Of a stretch of DNA of 64,000 bases, positions 16,525-24,828 are shown in pieces (the stretch's first letter is position 1; each line of letters opens with the position of its first letter). Below the pieces are notes generated by a model. That model made no database searches. It saw nothing but the letters and a program-made list of their open reading frames with translations, and was not told where the DNA came from. A program made the translations under genes and the position numbers. Source of the DNA: Paremcibacter congregatus (GTDB lineage: Bacteria; Pseudomonadota; Alphaproteobacteria; Sphingomonadales; Emcibacteraceae); the NCBI RefSeq assembly GCF_006385135.1, contig NZ_CP041025.1, positions 372,001 through 436,000 on the forward strand, read 5' to 3'.

Positions 16525-17103
16525 GTGGGCGAGAGAAAAAAGAAGATTATTGTCGGCATATCGGGCGCGTCCGGCATTTGCTACGGCGTGCGATTGCTGG
16601 AATTGTTGCAGCGGGTGGATGTCGAAACCCATTTGGTGATGTCCCGGTCTGCCAAGATCACGCTCGGTCATGAAATGGACCTTAAAGTATCCCAGGTAGA
16701 GGCGTTGGCGGATCAGTGTCACAAGGCCGACGATATCGGCGCGAGTATTGCCAGTGGGTCGGTGCATAGCCTGGGCATGTTAATTGTACCCTGTTCCGTG
16801 CGCAGCATGTCGGAAATCGCCAGTGGCGTGACCTCGACCCTGTTGACCCGCGCGGCGGATGTGGTGCTTAAAGAACGGCGCAAGCTGGTGCTGATGGTGC
16901 GGGAAACCCCGTTGCATACGGGCCATCTTCGCACCATGACCCGGCTTTCCGAAATGGGCGCGATTATCGCGCCGCCGGTGCCCGCCATGTATGCCAAACC
17001 TGAAACCATCAGCGATCTGGTCGATCATACGGTGGGGCGTTTGCTGGATCTTTACGATATTGATGTGCCGGAAGTCCGTCGCTGGAAGGCGGATAAATCT
17101 TAG
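16525..17103 (+). CDS. ubiX: UbiX family flavin prenyltransferase
   Basis: A 192-residue enzyme that attaches a dimethylallyl group to FMN, making the prenylated cofactor used by UbiD-type decarboxylases, for example in ubiquinone synthesis. FMN-binding motif at the N-terminus: IIVGISGASGICYGVRLLE. Further conserved parts are VPCSVRSMSEIASGV, KERRKLVLMVRETPLHTGHL and APPVPAMYAKPE. Starts at GTG with GGAG about 11 bases upstream. The order ubiX, YdcH, purE, purK is frequent in alphaproteobacteria. Confidence 0.95.
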   Translation: MGERKKKIIVGISGASGICYGVRLLELLQRVDVETHLVMSRSAKITLGHEMDLKVSQVEALADQCHKADDIGASIASGSVHSLGMLIVPCSVRSMSEIASGVTSTLLTRAADVVLKERRKLVLMVRETPLHTGHLRTMTRLSEMGAIIAPPVPAMYAKPETISDLVDHTVGRLLDLYDIDVPEVRRWKADKS

Positions 17104-17227
17104 GCGTATGGTGTGTTCTTCAGGCAAAAATCTACAGATAATCGCAGATAGTTGACGGAAAATATGCTATATTTTGTCTCGCCTTTCGTTGATGGCGAAA
17201 TCATTCCCCAGGGGATCAGTTAGAAGT

Positions 17228-17431
17228 ATGATGATGGACGATAATGAAATTGTAGAAAAGATTCAGGAACTCACCGTTCAGCATAGGGATCTGGATATGG
17301 CAATTGAGGCTCTGATTGAAAGCGGCAAGGCTGACGTACTGCAGATACAGCGGTTGAAGAAGCAGAAACTGCATCTGCGCGACCGGATCAACCATCTGGA
17401 GAATTATCTTCTGCCTGATATTATAGCCTGA
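17228..17431 (+). CDS. YdcH/DUF465 family small protein (second copy)
   Basis: About 67 residues from the first of three clustered ATG codons (17228, 17231, 17234). The body, KIQELTVQHRDLDMAIEAL then LQIQRLKKQKLHLRDRINHL, is a clear DUF465 helical hairpin with the LKKxKLxLRD motif. It lies between ubiX and the convergent diguanylate cyclase gene. Function of the family is unknown. Longer translations upstream into MSRLSLMAKSF are possible but have no ribosome-binding site. Confidence 0.85.
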   Translation: MMMDDNEIVEKIQELTVQHRDLDMAIEALIESGKADVLQIQRLKKQKLHLRDRINHLENYLLPDIIA

Positions 17432-17481
17432 TATTATCGCCAAATATTACCGACTGAGCATCCGGCCTTGTGCGGGGTCGG

Positions 17482-18216
17482 TTATTCTTTCTTAAGTTCT
17501 TTTTTATGGACATACATATTCTGGTCGGCCTGATCCAGAGCCTGATCGGCGCTTTCCGTCCCCAGCAGGGGATGAATGCCGTAAGCCACATGCAATGTGA
17601 TGGCCTTATCTTTCCAGGTGAAGGGTGTTTGTTGTATGGTGGCCACCAGGGACTGGGCTTTAACCTTGGCGACTTTCTCGTCCGCCTTGGGCAGAATGAC
17701 GCCAAATTCGTCACCACCGAGGCGTCCGACGATATCTGAATCACGTAAATTCTTGACGATGATATTGGCCATATGGGTCAGGGCGGCGTCGCCAGCTGCA
17801 TGTCCGAGCGTATCATTGATCACCTTCAGATCATTAAGATCAAGATAGATCAATGAACTGTTGATGCCATAACGCTGTGAATAGGAAATCATCCGGGTCA
17901 TTTCCCGTACAAAAGCCCGCCGGTTGGAAATGGCCAGCATGCCGTCCTGGTCCGCCAGTTTCTCCAGTTCCGATATCTTGCGCTGGGCCAGTTCAAGTTC
18001 CTTGCGCATGCTGTCGACTTCTGACATCAGGGCCATAATGGCGGTGCGTACTTTTTCGGTCATTTCCTCAGGGGGAATGCCGAGGATAACGCTGGTGTCC
18101 TGAATGTTTCGGGGGGCTGATGTTCCGGCAACGGATGGGGCGTTCCCAACATTTTTCACCGTTTTTCGACGCAGGGGAGCGGTTTGACGGGTGGGGCCGG
18201 TTTTGGGCACTCTCAT
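17482..18216 (-). CDS. GGDEF-domain diguanylate cyclase
   Basis: A 244-residue cytoplasmic protein predicted to make cyclic di-GMP. A basic, disordered N-terminus (about 1-45) is followed by a coiled coil (EVDSMRKELELAQRKISELEK) and the GGDEF domain. The active-site loop RLGGDEFGVIL is intact, the metal-binding Asp is in YLDLNDLKVINDTLGH, and RDSD five residues before GGDEF matches the inhibitory I-site RxxD. No sensor domain or membrane segment, so control is probably by partner binding to the coiled coil. Cyclic di-GMP often controls pili and exopolysaccharide, both hinted at in this window. Confidence 0.92.
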   Translation of the reverse strand: MRVPKTGPTRQTAPLRRKTVKNVGNAPSVAGTSAPRNIQDTSVILGIPPEEMTEKVRTAIMALMSEVDSMRKELELAQRKISELEKLADQDGMLAISNRRAFVREMTRMISYSQRYGINSSLIYLDLNDLKVINDTLGHAAGDAALTHMANIIVKNLRDSDIVGRLGGDEFGVILPKADEKVAKVKAQSLVATIQQTPFTWKDKAITLHVAYGIHPLLGTESADQALDQADQNMYVHKKELKKE

Positions 18217-18265
18217 TTTAGTCTTCTACCTGATATGTTGCATTCTGCTACTAGATCGTGTTTTG

Positions 18266-18277
18266 ATTGTCGACAAT
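18266..18277. promoter_or_regulatory. Perfect 12-base palindrome upstream of the GGDEF gene
   Basis: ATTGTCGACAAT, within the 250-base divergent region between the cyclase gene and purE, about 50 bases before the cyclase start. It could be a repressor site; no family is suggested. Confidence 0.35.
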
Positions 18278-18341
18278 ATAGCATATTTTGATGTTTTTAC
18301 CAGAAAGCTTTGCAGGGAAGCGGAGTTGACGCATTGAACAG

Positions 18342-18369
18342 TTGCACTGTGTGGCGGGATCGTTATAAT
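18342..18369 (+). promoter_or_regulatory. purE promoter candidate
   Basis: TTGCAC (18342-18347), a 16-base spacer and a consensus TATAAT (18364-18369). It would give a leader of about 90 bases before purE; I recognise no riboswitch in it. Confidence 0.6.
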
Positions 18370-18466
18370 CCGCGACTTTCTAGCATTTGCCAACGTGAAG
18401 ACAGGGTGCTTTCGAGGCAGAAATTTTAGGGCCGGGATCAGGGGCCCAGGATGAGGAAATGGAACA

Positions 18467-18961
18467 ATGAACACGCAAAAGCCGGTGGTTGGGGTGATTA
18501 TGGGCAGTCAGTCTGACTGGGATACCATGAAAGAAGCAACGGAGGTTCTGACGGCGCTTGGGGTCGGGTTTGAGGCAAAAATTGTTTCGGCTCATCGTAC
18601 CCCGAAACGTCTGGTGGAATACGCAGAGACGGCTGCTGACCGTGGCCTGAAGGTGATTGTCGCCGGGGCCGGCGGCGCGGCGCATCTGCCGGGGATGGTG
18701 GCGTCCATGACGGCGGTGCCCGTGCTTGGTGTTCCGGTAGAAAGCAAGGCTTTGAGCGGCATGGACAGTTTACTGTCGATCGCCCAGATGCCGGGAGGCG
18801 TGCCGGTTGGGACGCTGGCAATCGGCAAGGCGGGGGCGAAAAACGCCGGCCTGCTGGCGGCATCGATTATCGCGTTGATGGATGATCAGGTCGCGGAAAA
18901 ACTTACCGCCTGGCGGACGGCGCAAAGCGATGCCGTGGCTGCGGCGCCTGTGGATCAGTAA
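18467..18961 (+). CDS. purE: 5-(carboxyamino)imidazole ribonucleotide mutase
   Basis: Class I PurE, 164 residues, which moves the carboxylate of N5-CAIR to give CAIR in purine synthesis. Substrate loop [12 protein letters not shown] at the N-terminus, catalytic His in [15 protein letters not shown], and [17 protein letters not shown] all match the family. Start ATG follows GAGGAA. purK begins 13 bases after the stop, and the two act in sequence, so they form an operon. Confidence 0.97.
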   Translation: MNTQKPVVGVIMGSQSDWDTMKEATEVLTALGVGFEAKIVSAHRTPKRLVEYAETAADRGLKVIVAGAGGAAHLPGMVASMTAVPVLGVPVESKALSGMDSLLSIAQMPGGVPVGTLAIGKAGAKNAGLLAASIIALMDDQVAEKLTAWRTAQSDAVAAAPVDQ

Positions 18962-18974
18962 CGGAAAAAGTCTT

Positions 18975-20066
18975 ATGAAAACATGTGCTCCCGGATCTGT
19001 TATTGGAATGCTTGGCGGGGGGCAGCTGGGCCGGATGCTCGCCCTGGCGGCGGCGCAATTGGGCTATCATACCCATGTATATTGTCCGGATGAGAAAAAT
19101 CCTGCCGAACAGGTGACGGACCGTTTGAGCCGCAACAGCTATACGGATGAGGCGGCACTGGTTGAATTCGGCAAATCCGTCGATGTTGTGACCTATGAAT
19201 TTGAGAATATTCCCGTTGAAACGGTGGAGCTTCTCCAGAAACATGTGCCGGTTTTCCCCAGCGCCAAGGTCTTGAAAGTATCCCAGGACCGGCTGCGGGA
19301 GAAGGATTTTCTCAATGGTATCGGCATTGAAACCGCCCCTTACGCACCGGTCGCCACCGTGGATGAAGCTGCGATAGCCCTGCGGGATATTGGCTACCCG
19401 GCGGTATTGAAAACCAGGCGTTTTGGCTATGATGGCAAGGGGCAGGCGATCGTCCGGCAGCCGACCGATTTGCTGGACGCCTGGGCCAGCCTGAAATCCA
19501 GTGAAATAATCATCGAAGGGTTTATTCCCTTTGATATGGAAATATCCGTTCTGGCGGCCCGGGGACAGGATGGGGAAATCCGTTGTTTCGATCCGGCGGA
19601 AAATATTCACAAGAACCATATCCTTGACCTGTCCATTGCCCCGGCCCGTATTGCGCCGGAATTGCGTGCGGAGGCGATCGAGATCGCCCGGCGCATAGTG
19701 GCGGAGCTGGATTATGTCGGGGTGCTGGCGGTAGAGTTCTTTGTTTCCGGTGCGGCGCCGGTCTTTCGTGTCAATGAAATCGCCCCCCGGGTGCATAACA
19801 GTGGCCATTGGTCAATCGAGGCCTGCCCCACCAGCCAGTTTGAGCAGCATATCAGGGCGATCTGCGGCCTGCCGCTCGGCGACACCACCCTGTACGGGCG
19901 AACAGAAATGAAGAATCTGATCGGGGATGATATCCTGGATATGGAAAGTTATCTTAAGGATCCGGCGGCGAATTTCCACCATTATGGGAAGAAACAGGCG
20001 CATCCTGGCCGCAAAATGGGGCATGTGACCTGGGTTTATCCTGATGCGGCGTCGTGGGATGACTGA
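18975..20066 (+). CDS. purK: 5-(carboxyamino)imidazole ribonucleotide synthase
   Basis: ATP-grasp enzyme, 363 residues, that makes N5-CAIR from AIR, bicarbonate and ATP. The N-terminal dinucleotide-like fold opens with VIGMLGGGQLGRMLALAA; the ATP-grasp domain includes YPAVLKTRRFGYDGKGQ and the metal-binding end VNEIAPRVHNSGHWSIEA. Start chosen at the ATG at 18975 (GGAAAAAG before it). The upstream extension in frame overlaps purE and is not family sequence. Followed by a bidirectional terminator. Confidence 0.96.
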   Translation: MKTCAPGSVIGMLGGGQLGRMLALAAAQLGYHTHVYCPDEKNPAEQVTDRLSRNSYTDEAALVEFGKSVDVVTYEFENIPVETVELLQKHVPVFPSAKVLKVSQDRLREKDFLNGIGIETAPYAPVATVDEAAIALRDIGYPAVLKTRRFGYDGKGQAIVRQPTDLLDAWASLKSSEIIIEGFIPFDMEISVLAARGQDGEIRCFDPAENIHKNHILDLSIAPARIAPELRAEAIEIARRIVAELDYVGVLAVEFFVSGAAPVFRVNEIAPRVHNSGHWSIEACPTSQFEQHIRAICGLPLGDTTLYGRTEMKNLIGDDILDMESYLKDPAANFHHYGKKQAHPGRKMGHVTWVYPDAASWDD

Positions 20067-20097
20067 CGCGGTCGGCGTTTAAATCAGTTACGGTTAT

Positions 20098-20135
20098 AAA
20101 AAAAGCGCCCCCCAGATTTGGGAAGGCGCCTTTTT
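20098..20135. terminator. Bidirectional terminator between purK and PEP-CTERM gene
   Basis: GC-rich stem GCGCC and CCC paired with GGG and GGCGC (about 20105-20129), five T on the plus side (20131-20135) and seven T on the minus side (20098-20104). Confidence 0.85.
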
Positions 20136-20158
20136 CTCTCAGAATATAAGGTATGGCT

Positions 20159-20848
20159 TTAAGCAGAAAACTTCCGCCGCCACAGCAGCCCACCAAAAGC
20201 CAGGACCATCAGGCCCGCCATGGAAGAAGGCTCGGGCACGGTTGTACCGCAGCAGTTTGTCAGTTTACTGGAGCCTTCTCTGTCATTGCCATCAAACGCG
20301 CTGGTGGCGCGGACAGCCATAAACTGTTCCATATTGGCGGGGAAGAAGGTATCAAGATCAAGGCTGCCGCCAATTACAGTTGTTGCGAGATCGAAGGTGA
20401 TGCTTTTGATGTCATCTCCGCCACCAATGCCATTATGCCCGAATTCAACCGCAATGTCATAATTGCTGAGGCCGGTCATGCTTGACCCGTTCAGGTTGAA
20501 AGTTGGAGTGATGTCGAATGTTTTGGCGTCGCCGGTCATGTTCTGAACGGCGGAGACAAATGAAATATCAAGATCATTAAGATTAATGACATTCTCGTTG
20601 ACGTGGAACAACAGGCCACGCAAATCGCCAAAGGCGTTGGGGTTGTTCTGATCCAGAGTGAAGCGGATGGTCTCGTTGTCCCACTGGGACACGGTCACCT
20701 GCACATCAATAGGTATGGCGCCGGTATTGACCATATCGAAGACAAAATCCCCGGCGGTTGCAGAAAGGCTGCTGGCGCCAAAAAGAAGGCCTGCGGCACA
20801 AAAAGACAAGGCTTTACGCGGTATCGCGTTTTTGATCATATTAAGCAT
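20159..20848 (-). CDS. PEP-CTERM sorting domain protein
   Basis: An exported protein of 229 residues. The signal peptide is at 1-32 (ALSFCAAGLLFGASSLSATA). The mature part is a beta-rich domain with no recognised enzyme motif. The C-terminus has the complete PEP-CTERM tripartite signal: VPEPSS, a hydrophobic helix (MAGLMVLAFGGLLW) and RRKFSA. Such proteins are processed by an exosortase (EpsH/XrtA type) and released or anchored outside the cell, usually in exopolysaccharide-forming species. No exosortase gene lies in the window. Two Cys (NCCGTT) sit just before the PEP motif. Confidence 0.92.
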   Translation of the reverse strand: MLNMIKNAIPRKALSFCAAGLLFGASSLSATAGDFVFDMVNTGAIPIDVQVTVSQWDNETIRFTLDQNNPNAFGDLRGLLFHVNENVINLNDLDISFVSAVQNMTGDAKTFDITPTFNLNGSSMTGLSNYDIAVEFGHNGIGGGDDIKSITFDLATTVIGGSLDLDTFFPANMEQFMAVRATSAFDGNDREGSSKLTNCCGTTVPEPSSMAGLMVLAFGGLLWRRKFSA

Positions 20849-21078
20849 AATAACTCAACTCTTATTCTTTTTTAAGATTCTATGTTTCTGGTGCTTTTTA
20901 CCAAAAAATATCATTACAGGCCTTATCATGCAAATGCCATGCCATAATAATTTTATCCCTAAATTATAACACGATATGGATTTATAGAGTCTTAAGGATA
21001 GGGAAAACTGTAAAGATTCCCGACTCTTTTGTCAGAAAATGTTTCATTCTGGGACAGTGGCAGTTGAAGGGAGGGGCG

Positions 21079-21750
21079 TTAGCGCGCCGGATAGCGGAGA
21101 CGACTGACATTTTTCCAGAAAGAACTGGTGATGTCCGGCAGGCGTTCTGACAGTTTCCGCGCCCGGGCCTTACCTTTTTCGAACTGTATGACATTTTCGA
21201 TGCGGCGGTCGAGGAAGGCCCAGGTGTCTTGTCTGTCCGCGCTGTCGTCATTCAGCCAATAGAGCAGCGTGGTGCTATAGACGCCGGACAGGGTCAGGCG
21301 TTTGGTGTAATAATTAAAGTCCGTGGAAGGGTCGCCGGTTGTTTTCCACATCAGATCCACCGTGCGATACATCATTTTCAGACCCTGGGCGCTGTGGGTT
21401 GGCAGGGCGAGATAGGCGACTGCGGCCCGGGCGGCGTCCCGCAAGGGGTCTTCCGCCTCGATTCGGGTTCTGACCAGAAAGGTGATTTTCTCGCGGATTT
21501 TCATTTGGGCGAGTTTTTCCGGCGGGCAGGCTTCAACCATCATCTGGTCGCGTTGTTGCGCCATCAGGTCAATCATGTCAATGGCGCCGCTGGGGAAAGC
21601 CAGTTTCGCGATGCCGGGATTTAGTCCAATTTCTTCTGCAGCGCGTGTCAGGGTTTGATCTGACCAGCCGTCAAACGGCACATGCGGCAAGGCTGCCACC
21701 AGCAAAGGGGCGCGCCAATCGTCGGGAATATCGCTTGGTTTTTTCGTCAT
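21079..21750 (-). CDS. COQ9 family protein (ubiquinone biosynthesis)
   Basis: A 223-residue protein related to mitochondrial COQ9, a TetR-like fold lipid-binding factor that assists the COQ7-type hydroxylation step in ubiquinone synthesis. Family features are an N-terminal HVPFDGWSDQTLTRAAEEIG helix-turn-helix-like segment and the C-terminal domain with YYTKRLTLSGVYSTTLLYWL. Divergent from rpsU, which is the common alphaproteobacterial context. Confidence 0.93.
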   Translation of the reverse strand: MTKKPSDIPDDWRAPLLVAALPHVPFDGWSDQTLTRAAEEIGLNPGIAKLAFPSGAIDMIDLMAQQRDQMMVEACPPEKLAQMKIREKITFLVRTRIEAEDPLRDAARAAVAYLALPTHSAQGLKMMYRTVDLMWKTTGDPSTDFNYYTKRLTLSGVYSTTLLYWLNDDSADRQDTWAFLDRRIENVIQFEKGKARARKLSERLPDITSSFWKNVSRLRYPAR

Positions 21751-21948
21751 GAAAGCATCATATCAGGCGGGGCGGCGGCGATAAAGCGCTTTTGCGTCGG
21801 GATCGGTGTTTTTGCATCATTGGCGATATTTTGATAAAATACTTCCCAAGCCCGCCTGTTTTTGTTACAAGGCGAAGCCCTTTGGAATCGGTGACGGTTC
21901 CACGGGGTTTATTTTAACACTTGACCCTAGAAAGGAGTGTGACAGACC

Positions 21949-22155
21949 ATGCAGGTTTCTGTCCGCGACAATAACGTAGACCAAGCTCTTCGTGCGCTGA
22001 AGAAAAAATTACAGCGCGAAGGCGTCTACCGCGAAATGAAAATGCGTCGCTTTTTCGAAAAGCCTTCTGAAAAGAGAGCTCGCGAGAACGCCGCAGCGGT
22101 ACGCCGTGCGCGTAAGCTTGACCGTAAACGTCTAGAACGTGACGGCGTTATCTAA
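21949..22155 (+). CDS. rpsU: 30S ribosomal protein S21
   Basis: Small basic 30S protein of 68 residues, beginning [20 protein letters not shown] and containing [19 protein letters not shown], as expected for bS21. GGAG lies about 11 bases before the ATG. It has its own promoter region (200-base gap to coq9) and a terminator downstream. Confidence 0.97.
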   Translation: MQVSVRDNNVDQALRALKKKLQREGVYREMKMRRFFEKPSEKRARENAAAVRRARKLDRKRLERDGVI

Positions 22156-22183
22156 AACGTCTCGTTATAAAATTTAGTTTAAA

Positions 22184-22218
22184 GGCCGACCTCAAATCGT
22201 TTGAGGCGCGGCTTTTTT
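22184..22218 (+). terminator. Rho-independent terminator after rpsU
   Basis: Stem CCTCAAA/TTTGAGG with a TCG loop, extended by GCCG/CGGC across a small bulge, then six T (22213-22218). Confidence 0.85.
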
Positions 22219-22270
22219 ACTGTATGATCCATAAAAAAGTACAATAATAAAAAAAATAATAGGGTTCAAG

Positions 22271-22738
22271 ATGATTGAAATTGTTGAAATGCGGGATATT
22301 AAATTCGCACAATGGGCGGATCTCTATCAGAGCTATGCAGAATTTTATAAACTGTCTTTGACGCCGCAGCAATTGCAAACAGCCTGGGAATGGCTGAGCG
22401 GCCATGACACGGAATTGCGGGGTCTGGCAGCGCTGGTGGACGGCGAACCGAAGGCCATCGCGCATTATCGGCGTTTCCTGCGTCCTCTTGCCGGGGAAGT
22501 TGGTATTTTTCTGGATGATATTTACGTCTGTCCGTCCGTGCGGCGGCACGGGGTGGGCAAAATTCTTCTGGAACGTCTCGAGAATATTGCCAAGGCGCAG
22601 GGCTGCACGGTGATCCGCTGGATGACCGCCGGTGATAACCGGGGCGCTCAGTCTTTTTACGATACGTTTGGCAAGCAGACGGACTGGATTACCTATGACC
22701 ATAACATGAGCGATGAGGATGACGTCAGACGCAAATAA
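22271..22738 (+). CDS. GNAT family N-acetyltransferase
   Basis: A 155-residue acetyl-CoA-dependent transferase. The acetyl-CoA binding motif is VCPSVRRHGVGKILLERL (R-x2-x-G-x-G/A pattern), preceded by the strand GEVGIFLDDIYV and followed by VIRWMTAGDNRGAQSFYDTF, typical of GNAT motifs A and B. Substrate unknown. The next gene starts within its last codons, so it heads a three-gene operon with a YheT-like hydrolase and a lipoprotein. Confidence 0.88.
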   Translation: MIEIVEMRDIKFAQWADLYQSYAEFYKLSLTPQQLQTAWEWLSGHDTELRGLAALVDGEPKAIAHYRRFLRPLAGEVGIFLDDIYVCPSVRRHGVGKILLERLENIAKAQGCTVIRWMTAGDNRGAQSFYDTFGKQTDWITYDHNMSDEDDVRRK

Positions 22739-23753
22739 AACAGGATATCGGTTTCTCGGCCAGGAGGTCGAGGGACTGGATTTGCCAGCCTTCCAGGTGG
22801 GGATCAAATGGCGGGGGGGCGACCTTCAGACCATGCGCAATACCATTATGGGGCCGGTATGCCGTTTGGAAGACGAGGCCGAGCGGGTCTTTTTCGACAT
22901 CGGCGCGCCAGGTCGTCTGAGTGGGGCCCTGCACCGCAAGGACGCCCGGGCGCATTTACCTTTGGTGGTGATTATTCACGGGCTGACGGGTGATGAAGGG
23001 TCTCCCAATGTGATTTCGGCCGCCAGCAGCCTGCTCGAACAGGGCTATCCTGTCTTGCGGCTCAATCTGCGGGGGGCAGGGCCGTCGGTCCGCACCAGTC
23101 AGGGCAGCTATCATGCGGGGATGACAGAAGACCTGGCTCAGGTTATTTCTCAGTTGCACAGCCGGGCCTACGGCGCCGGCATTGTACTATATGGTATTTC
23201 CCTCGGGGGGAATATGATGTTGAAATACCTGGGGGAGCAGGGCGCGGACGCCAATATCCTTGCCGCCATCGGGGTCAGCACGCCTCTGGATCTGAAGGCG
23301 GTGCAAGGGCGCCTGATGGATGCCCGTAACGCCATGTATCATAATTATCTTCTGCTGGGCATGAAGAAATACGCCAAGCGGTTGACCGGACGGGTCGCCG
23401 CCCTGCATCTGGAAAAAGCTCAGGCGGCCGCGTCTATTCTGGAATATGATGATCAGTATGTCGCGCCCAGTCATGGTATGGCCGGGGCGGAAGACTACTA
23501 TCGCCTGCAGTCTTCGGGGGTCTATCTTGATAAGATCAGAGTGCCGACCCTGTTGATACATGCGGAAAATGATCCGTGGGTACCGGTCGAAAGCTATTAT
23601 GACCACGACTGGTCTGGCAATGACCGGCTTCATGTGATTGTGTGCAACGATGGCGGTCATGTGGGCTTTCACGGGAAAGATAGTAAGGTGCCGTGGCATG
23701 AACAGGCGATGGCCCGGTACCTGGACCATATACTGGACCTGTCGCAGGTATGA
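22719..23753 (+). CDS. YheT family alpha/beta hydrolase
   Basis: About 344 residues. Oxyanion region PLVVIIHGLTGDEGSPNV, then the YheT-type LRLNLRGAGPS; nucleophile elbow LYGISLGGNMML; acid in IHAENDPWVP; His in NDGGHVGFHG. All catalytic parts are present. YheT/EMB8-type proteins are esterase-like, with poorly known substrates. The start is one of two ATG codons (22713 or 22719) inside the end of the GNAT gene. The stop overlaps the next start (ATGA). Confidence 0.9.
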   Translation: MTSDANKTGYRFLGQEVEGLDLPAFQVGIKWRGGDLQTMRNTIMGPVCRLEDEAERVFFDIGAPGRLSGALHRKDARAHLPLVVIIHGLTGDEGSPNVISAASSLLEQGYPVLRLNLRGAGPSVRTSQGSYHAGMTEDLAQVISQLHSRAYGAGIVLYGISLGGNMMLKYLGEQGADANILAAIGVSTPLDLKAVQGRLMDARNAMYHNYLLLGMKKYAKRLTGRVAALHLEKAQAAASILEYDDQYVAPSHGMAGAEDYYRLQSSGVYLDKIRVPTLLIHAENDPWVPVESYYDHDWSGNDRLHVIVCNDGGHVGFHGKDSKVPWHEQAMARYLDHILDLSQV

Positions 23754-24394
23754 GACAGGGCGGGTTTTTGCGGCCGTGGGGGGCTGTTGCCGGGATGGTT
23801 TTATGTCTGGCCGCCTGTACGGGCAACCCGACGGAAGCATTGCTCAAGAAAAATCATCAGGACGTTATCCTGCCGGGGGACTTCGGGATCTGCAAGGGCT
23901 ATGGCTGCCGCCGTTACGTGAAAACCGGGCTGGCGCCGGAGGAATGGCGGCAGATTGAAAATATTTTTGTCCCCGCGCCAGTGACGGCAGAAACAGAACG
24001 TCAGATGATTCGTCAGGCGATTGCCCTGTTTGAACGGTTTGTCGGTCCTAAAACCGGCACGGATCAGGATGCCGCCGGCGCCGTGATCCTCAACTTTTCC
24101 ACAAAAGGCCAAATGGATTGTATTGATGAGGCGTTCAACAGCAGCACCTACTTGCATTTGCTGCGGAAAGCCGGGCTGGTGCGGTTCCATGCTCTGGGCG
24201 CGCCGTTGCACCGGGGAAATTATATCACGCGCTGGCCTCATAATACCGCGACCATCCATGTGATGGGTCAGCCCCGGACGATAAAGGGCGAAGGGCATTT
24301 TGTCGTGGATTCCTGGTTCCACAAGAATGGCGATATGCCGGAAATTATTCCGGCGGCGCAGTGGGCTGAAGGATGGTCACCGGATCAGGAATAG
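23750..24394 (+). CDS. Hypothetical lipoprotein
   Basis: A 214-residue protein with a type II signal peptide: charged start, hydrophobic AVAGMVLCLAAC with lipobox LAAC, so the mature protein starts at that Cys. The rest has CKGYGCRRYV, NFSTKGQMDCIDEAFN and HVMGQPRTIKGEGHFVVDSW, with Cys residues that may form disulfides. I recognise no domain, although the pattern is of a conserved single-domain protein. It is translationally coupled to the YheT gene (ATGA). Confidence 0.8.
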   Translation: MRQGGFLRPWGAVAGMVLCLAACTGNPTEALLKKNHQDVILPGDFGICKGYGCRRYVKTGLAPEEWRQIENIFVPAPVTAETERQMIRQAIALFERFVGPKTGTDQDAAGAVILNFSTKGQMDCIDEAFNSSTYLHLLRKAGLVRFHALGAPLHRGNYITRWPHNTATIHVMGQPRTIKGEGHFVVDSWFHKNGDMPEIIPAAQWAEGWSPDQE

Positions 24395-24412
24395 CGCATC
24401 TACAGCGGTGCC

Positions 24413-24592
24413 CTAAAGTTCTTCTACGTTACTATCGGAGAAGGCCCAGTCCTGCGCATTTTCCATTTCAGCCAGAAACAGATGTTCCGCGGAAACGATG
24501 GCTTCTTCTTCGCTGGCGGCGTCAACCGTGGTGACCCAATAAAAAGACCCGCGTTTCAGGTCGGCTTTCAGGGTGACGTTAAAGGTGGCCAT
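24413..24592 (-). CDS. Small conserved-looking hypothetical protein
   Basis: A 59-residue protein beginning MATFNVTLKADLKRGSFYWV and ending DWAFSDSNVEEL. An alternating strand-helix-strand pattern, DAASEEEAIVSAEHLFLAEM in the middle, resembles small proteins with a DUF-type beta-alpha-beta fold. AAGGA lies about 8 bases before the ATG. It is convergent with the lipoprotein gene. Function unknown. Confidence 0.65.
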   Translation of the reverse strand: MATFNVTLKADLKRGSFYWVTTVDAASEEEAIVSAEHLFLAEMENAQDWAFSDSNVEEL

Positions 24593-24668
24593 GGATCATT
24601 CCTTTGTCTAAAATTCTATTGCCCCCTATACATCCTAAAGCCGGCGGCGTTTCAAGTAAAAAATATGC

Positions 24669-24705
24669 AAAAAAAAGGCGCTCCTCATAAAAATGAAGAG
24701 ACGCC
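24669..24705 (-). terminator. Terminator of the small RNA candidate
   Basis: On the minus strand GGCG, CTC and TCAT pair with ATGA, GAG and CGCC across single mismatches, then eight T (24669-24676). Confidence 0.85.
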
Positions 24706-24824
24706 AAGTCGCAAGGAGGGTTTCGATCCAAGATGAGCCGCAAATCGCAAGAACGACTCACCCGGCATAATCCGTCAGGATATGCTAGATCGGGGACCTT
24801 GGGCTGCTTAAGCCCTCATCCACC
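24669..24824 (-). ncRNA. Candidate structured small RNA of about 156 bases
   Basis: On the minus strand a promoter (24829-24857) is followed by a stretch without coding potential that ends in a strong terminator. Local stems are GGGCT/AGCCC, GCATA-TCC/GGA-T-TATGC and GAGTCG/CGGCTC, with CCAAG/CTTGG and CGATC/GATCG able to close a multi-branch core. Near the 3' end lies CCCTCCTT, complementary to a Shine-Dalgarno sequence, which could bind mRNA start sites or be masked by GAGGG near the 5' end. Length suits 6S RNA, but the shape does not look like the long 6S rod, so no family is assigned. Confidence 0.6.
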
Positions 24825-24828
24825 TGAT

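Noticed and set aside
24669-24824. Identification of the minus-strand RNA as 6S RNA, SRP RNA or tmRNA
   Set aside because: Length suits 6S, but the multi-branch stems and strong terminator do not look like the 6S rod; the SRP GGAAG-type loop and the tmRNA tag sequence are absent. Left unassigned.
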